Shown here in pieces: positions 60,179 to 64,000 of a stretch of DNA of 64,000 bases. The stretch comes from Bretschneidera sinensis (taxonomy: Eukaryota; Streptophyta; Magnoliopsida; Brassicales; Akaniaceae), in the NCBI GenBank assembly GCA_023935145.1, contig CM043698.1:15937001-16001000 (forward strand), in the 5' to 3' direction. Every line of letters begins with the position of its first letter. The stretch's first letter is position 1. A program made the translations under genes and the position numbers. The notes below the pieces were generated by a model that saw only the letters and a list, made by a program, of their open reading frames with translations, was not told where the DNA came from and did not search any database.

Positions 60179-61353
60179 AGGGGGGTAGTGGGCCGTGCCA
60201 TGCTGGCTCACGGTTCACACAAGGCGACCCATCGTGCTTTTATGCTGTGTTGTGTTTTCCTCTTTTTTTTATTATGTCGTGCCGTACTTTTAAAAACTTC
60301 GGCCCTGCACGGCCAAAGGCCTGCATGGCTAATGGATTGTGCCATGCCATGTCGACCCATCGGTCTCATAGGTATGTATTGATTTTTGTCTTTTTTTGTT
60401 GAAAATAGTTAAAAAAAATTATAAATATTGAATTGAATGCTTATAATTATATAGAAAAACACTCATTTTATTGATAAAGTTAAATAATACAAATTACTTA
60501 GAAATTGAACAAAAACAACAACAAAAACAAAAAAATTTAAAAATTACAACTTTAAAAAAATCTTCTAAGTGAATAATTTACAAAAAAAAACAACATATAA
60601 AATAAATAAAGAAGATGAAATGACTTACAAATTGGTGAAATATAAAAAATAACTTAGAAATTTTAAAAATTAGAAAAACATAAAATATTATCAATAATTA
60701 AAAAATATTTTTATAACTTTTTTGACATTTAAATAAAAAAGCAAACGTATCCAATTCCTAGACAAACGACTTTAGAAATTGAATGATAAACTACCTAACC
60801 AAGCTATGCAACTAAGTTTTATTCGATAGATTAAAAAAAAGAATATTATATGATTTCCTCTTAGTGTTTTACTTCATTGAATCAAATGCTATTATGTTAA
60901 AATCAAGCAATTATAATTTCAATGTTTAAATTAAAAATTCACTAAGGACACTTTTTGTGTTTAAATATTTGTATAAGTTTGATTTAATTTATATTAATGT
61001 GCGACTTTAGGTGAAGTTGCTTAATTTATGAATTAATAGATCATGTGCCATTATGTTAAGAATAGGATAATACTTTTCATTTTTTTCCACCATCCTAAAA
61101 TATCAAATTTATCATCATTTAATTCTTCTTGACTTATTATTCTAGCAACATAAAATTGTACATAATTTTAAATTTATTAAATATTATGATCGTGGCTCGT
61201 GTCGTGCTTCATATCGAGCAATGAGCTTCAAAAGTTAAACCGAGCACGACACAAAAAATAATACCATGTTAAGCACCATATGATCCGTAAAAGTGTGGGC
61301 CATGCTAAACCGGACCAAATTTATTTCGGACTTTGTCGACCGCCGGCATTGCC
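60179..61353. mobile_element. hAT-like non-autonomous element
   Basis: Left end GGGGGGTAGTGGGCCGTGCC and the reverse complement of the right end (AGGGGTGGCAATGCCGGCGG) share the GGGGTRG...GCCG pattern. GC-rich subterminal regions (60180-60370 and 61190-61350) with repeated GTGCC/GGCAC/CGTG motifs flank a very AT-rich core. This organisation is known from plant hAT-derived repeats with CAGGGGTGGCAA termini. No transposase; an 8-bp target-site duplication was not found. Confidence 0.5.
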
Positions 61354-61359
61354 ACCCCT

Positions 61360-62345
61360 GATAACATGGATCAAAGAATTAAAGGTATAGCCCCTAGTTA
61401 CAATATTTTAAAGCATCATAACGACTAGATAGCATGAATGATAGCATGAATAATATTTGATATCATTGTTTACCTTATAAATTATAATCTATGGTGTGTA
61501 AACAAGTAGTTACTCAATGAACTTATATTATTGTTTTTTTATTATATGAATTTGAGAGAAATTAAAGGGTAATATTTTATAAATAATAAAAAAGTATCAC
61601 TATAATTTTAATGGATAATCTTAAAGATGAAAATTCATGGGTCTCTGTTAAACGTTTCAAATCATATTTGTTTAGGTTAATATGATTAAAAGTAAACAAA
61701 TTTTTCTACAATTATTTCAAATTTAAATTTAAATTTAAATAATTAAATAATTAAATAAATATAATTATAAATATATAAAATATCGCGAATAACCTTCACG
61801 CTATCATTTTTAACTAATCCGACTTTCACAAGTTTTTCTCACTTGAATTGTATCAGTGGATTTACCCAATTAACTCGAAAATATTTGGAGTAAAAATAGA
61901 GAAAAAATATGGAAAATTAATATAACTAGTGGCGGCAAAATGTGAGAGGAATAGTGGGATGCAAAAGCCCTACTATCGATGCAGGTTAAGAAGCAAACTC
62001 GCTACTGTAGGTCGACACGTCGTGAACGTTTTGAATGATAAATTGGTAATTATGAGTTGTTTGTCTCTGGTGAAAATGTTGCTTCGCTAAAATTAGCCGC
62101 ATGCGATACCGTTTAGGGTAGTTTTGGGATTTCGTAAAACTGTGAAAGCGAACCCTAGTGGGACTGGCCGACCAAGGGAGACTTATTTGAAAATATTAGT
62201 CCACGCGTGGAGAGAGAGCGTGGTCTCCACTCAATTGTGGTGTCTTTTCTCCCTGTACCTTGTTTGCTTTTTATAATTTTTTTAACCTGTTTTATAAAAT
62301 AATTTGGACGGAGAGAATAACTCCTTTATCAAATATTAGATTTGC
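61360..62345. other. Gene-free spacer
   Basis: No supported gene. A somewhat GC-richer stretch at 61940-62230 has no reading frame of note. Confidence 0.35.
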
Positions 62346-62349
62346 ACTA

Positions 62350-62786
62350 AAATTTATAATAATACTTTTAATTAAAGTTAGATACACGATTTAACTTTTA
62401 AAATATAATTATTATTATATATTATTTTTACAAATTTTTTATAATACAAAATATTTTATTAATTATACTGATTCTTTATCTCTCTAATTCTTTACCCACT
62501 TCACTTTTACGACAAAACTTTTATTCCTCCACTATCTTTCTTTTTTCTTCTCAATTTTTCCTTTGATTTTTGTTAAAGGCATGAAAATTTGAAGAAAGAA
62601 ATAAATTCAAAAAGAAAAGTTTTAACTAAAAATGAATAGGTAAAGAGATAGAAATGAATAATGAGTAATTAATAAAATATCTTGTATTATGAAAACTTGT
62701 AAAAAGAATATATATGATAGTAACTGTATTTCAAAAGTCGAATTGAGTATTTTAACTTTAATTAAGGGTATTATTGTAAGATTTTA
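62350..62786. mobile_element. Foldback element with ~149-bp inverted arms
   Basis: The left arm 62350-62498 and right arm 62638-62786 are inverted copies. Matching blocks include CTTTAATTAAAGTT-type centres, ATATTTTATTAATTA with TATAATACAA, and CTCTTTACC-type sequence near the inner ends. Arms of about 150 bases with a ~140-base centre fit a foldback or long-TIR MITE. Confidence 0.7.
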
Positions 62787-63108
62787 AAAAAATAATAGAG
62801 TACTAATAACCATTTGAAGAGTGTCAATATCATTATCCAAAATAATAGTACGTGAGCATCTTCAAATGTGATCCAAACAAAAACTTACCTTAAATCACCA
62901 CACTAAAGATTCGAAATATTGAACTGAAAATTTTGGATAAAAATAACAAATCCCGACTATCAATAAATTTGTTAATGTTTTTGATTGTTTTTCATAAAAA
63001 TTTGAAGGTTATTATTGAAACCCTCTCAAATAAATTTGACATAAGATATTTATATTGTTAATGTTCAATTATCTTAAAAAATATATAAAATAAAATGGAT
63101 TGCAATCT

Positions 63109-63254
63109 TTTCCATTTAAAAATTGAAATAGAGGTCAAGTTCATGGTGAGATTGAATGCTATATTGACAAATATGAATTTAAATATTTTACATTTAATGA
63201 TGTGATATTCAATCTCTACGTGAACTTGACTCCATTGCAGTTTTCAAATGGAGA
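63109..63254. repeat. Long hairpin (arms ~49 bp, loop ~48 bp)
   Basis: TTTCCATTTAAAAATTG with GAGGTCAAGTTCATG and GAGATTGAAT (63109-63158) is mirrored at 63207-63254 (ATTCAATCTC, GTGAACTTGACTCC, TTTTCAAATGGA). If transcribed on either strand the RNA would fold into a stem of about 48 pairs with scattered mismatches. It may be a small MITE or a young hairpin-RNA locus. Confidence 0.65.
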
Positions 63255-63859
63255 GAAATTATCAACACTGCAGAGAAAATGTGTGCATTGATTTCTTAAC
63301 CAACTTGAAAAGTTGATGGTTCTACCCATACGAGTGTTTTCACTAATTAATATTTCAACAGTTATGAAAACTATTTTTATGACGAAAAATTCTTATCTAA
63401 CTCAGGTACATGAAAGATACACAGCACAATGATCTATCTCACGATTGAATGAAAATAGAATGTTTTTTTTTCTCTTCTTATACCATTCAAAAGTAAGATA
63501 AATCATTGTATCATATATCTCTCGTGAAACTATGCTAAACAATAATTTTTCCTTTTTTTTTTCATGACTGATGCCATGGGTTCAATTCCTCAAAAGACTC
63601 ATATGATATGAATTATTTTCCTTTATCTTCGTATTCCAAAAAAAGAAGTTAAATTACACTTCAACGCTATTCTATTTCACTTTTATGTTTAGAAATGACA
63701 AAAGGTAAAACAAAACAAAAATTTACTTTTAATTTTGATATCATATTGATTACATATACTGATTATTTAAAATTAAAATTTATTTCATGTAAATCAATCA
63801 AGTAAAAAAAAATTTGTTAAGGAAAAAAGTCAAAAAAAAGGCGCTGTAAAAATAAAATG

Positions 63860-64000
63860 AAAATGAAACACCCCATAAAGAAAGTCCACGCGCTTGAAAT
63901 GCTCAATGGTGATATTCCTTCCGTCCTTATATCATCAACCCTAGTATGACCAATCCCTTAACCTCCACCTATATTAGTCCTTAGATGGAGAAACAGGCAC
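63860..64000 (+). other. Possible leader of a gene continuing past the window
   Basis: The last ~140 bases are less AT-rich, with C-rich leader-like sequence (CAACCCTAGTATGACCAATC) and an ATG at 63985 opening MEKQA at the very edge. Too short to call a gene. Confidence 0.2.

Noticed and set aside
63575..63600. GGTTCAATTCC as a tRNA T-arm
   Set aside because: No acceptor, D or anticodon arm can be built around it.
1..64000. A previously undescribed multi-gene system
   Set aside because: Intact genes belong to known, unrelated housekeeping families; novelty is confined to transposon cargo, duplications and hairpins.

Overview
This window looks like nuclear DNA of a eudicot plant. It is AT-rich, its genes are split by GT-AG introns or are compact single-exon genes, and its proteins match plant families (CCMA/ABCI1, CAF1, RTF2, eS12, GAPN, PDS5, P-class PPR, Dof/CDF, trihelix). 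There is no operon structure, CRISPR or prokaryotic signal. I could not run searches; family calls rest on recognising motifs and whole-protein patterns.

Layout. 1-2.5 kb: ABCI1 (mitochondrial cytochrome c maturation ATPase, +) with a long 5' UTR intron. 3-16 kb: a repeat-rich block. It holds a MITE-like element, two direct copies of a ~2.5-2.8 kb segment (4.65-7.16 and 12.24-15.09 kb), a 5'-truncated LINE with a perfect 15-bp target-site duplication, a frameshifted PPR pseudogene (7.7-9.5 kb, -), a decayed LINE 3' half (10.1-11.4 kb, -), and an intact CAF1 deadenylase gene (15.2-16.3 kb, -). 17.4-20.8 kb: a 3.4 kb transposon-like element carrying a fragment of a trihelix transcription factor gene. 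21.2 kb: tRNA-Thr(AGT). 23.6-24.8 kb: RTF2 (-). 26.26-28.47 kb: long inverted repeats enclosing a truncated CDF-type Dof gene fragment, in Pack-MULE-like architecture. 29.6-33.7 kb: ribosomal protein eS12 (+), with several insertions and duplications in its introns and 3' end. 36.2-41 kb: GAPN (+, nine exons, 496 aa). 42.5-43.8 kb: decayed duplicate of the GAPN 3' end. 44.7-52.3 kb: PDS5-type cohesin cofactor with a Tudor domain (+). 53-64 kb: gene-poor AT-rich DNA with microsatellites, hairpin/foldback elements, a hAT-like element and a degenerate LTR element.

The intact genes are unrelated housekeeping functions (cytochrome c assembly, mRNA deadenylation, splicing/replication-associated RTF2, translation, cytosolic NADPH supply, cohesion). 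They do not form a pathway. The most notable signal is two independent transposon-like elements that each contain a transcription-factor gene fragment lacking the DNA-binding domain that should follow (trihelix at 18.7-19.4 kb, CDF/Dof at 26.6-27.7 kb). I found no evidence for a wholly new biological system.
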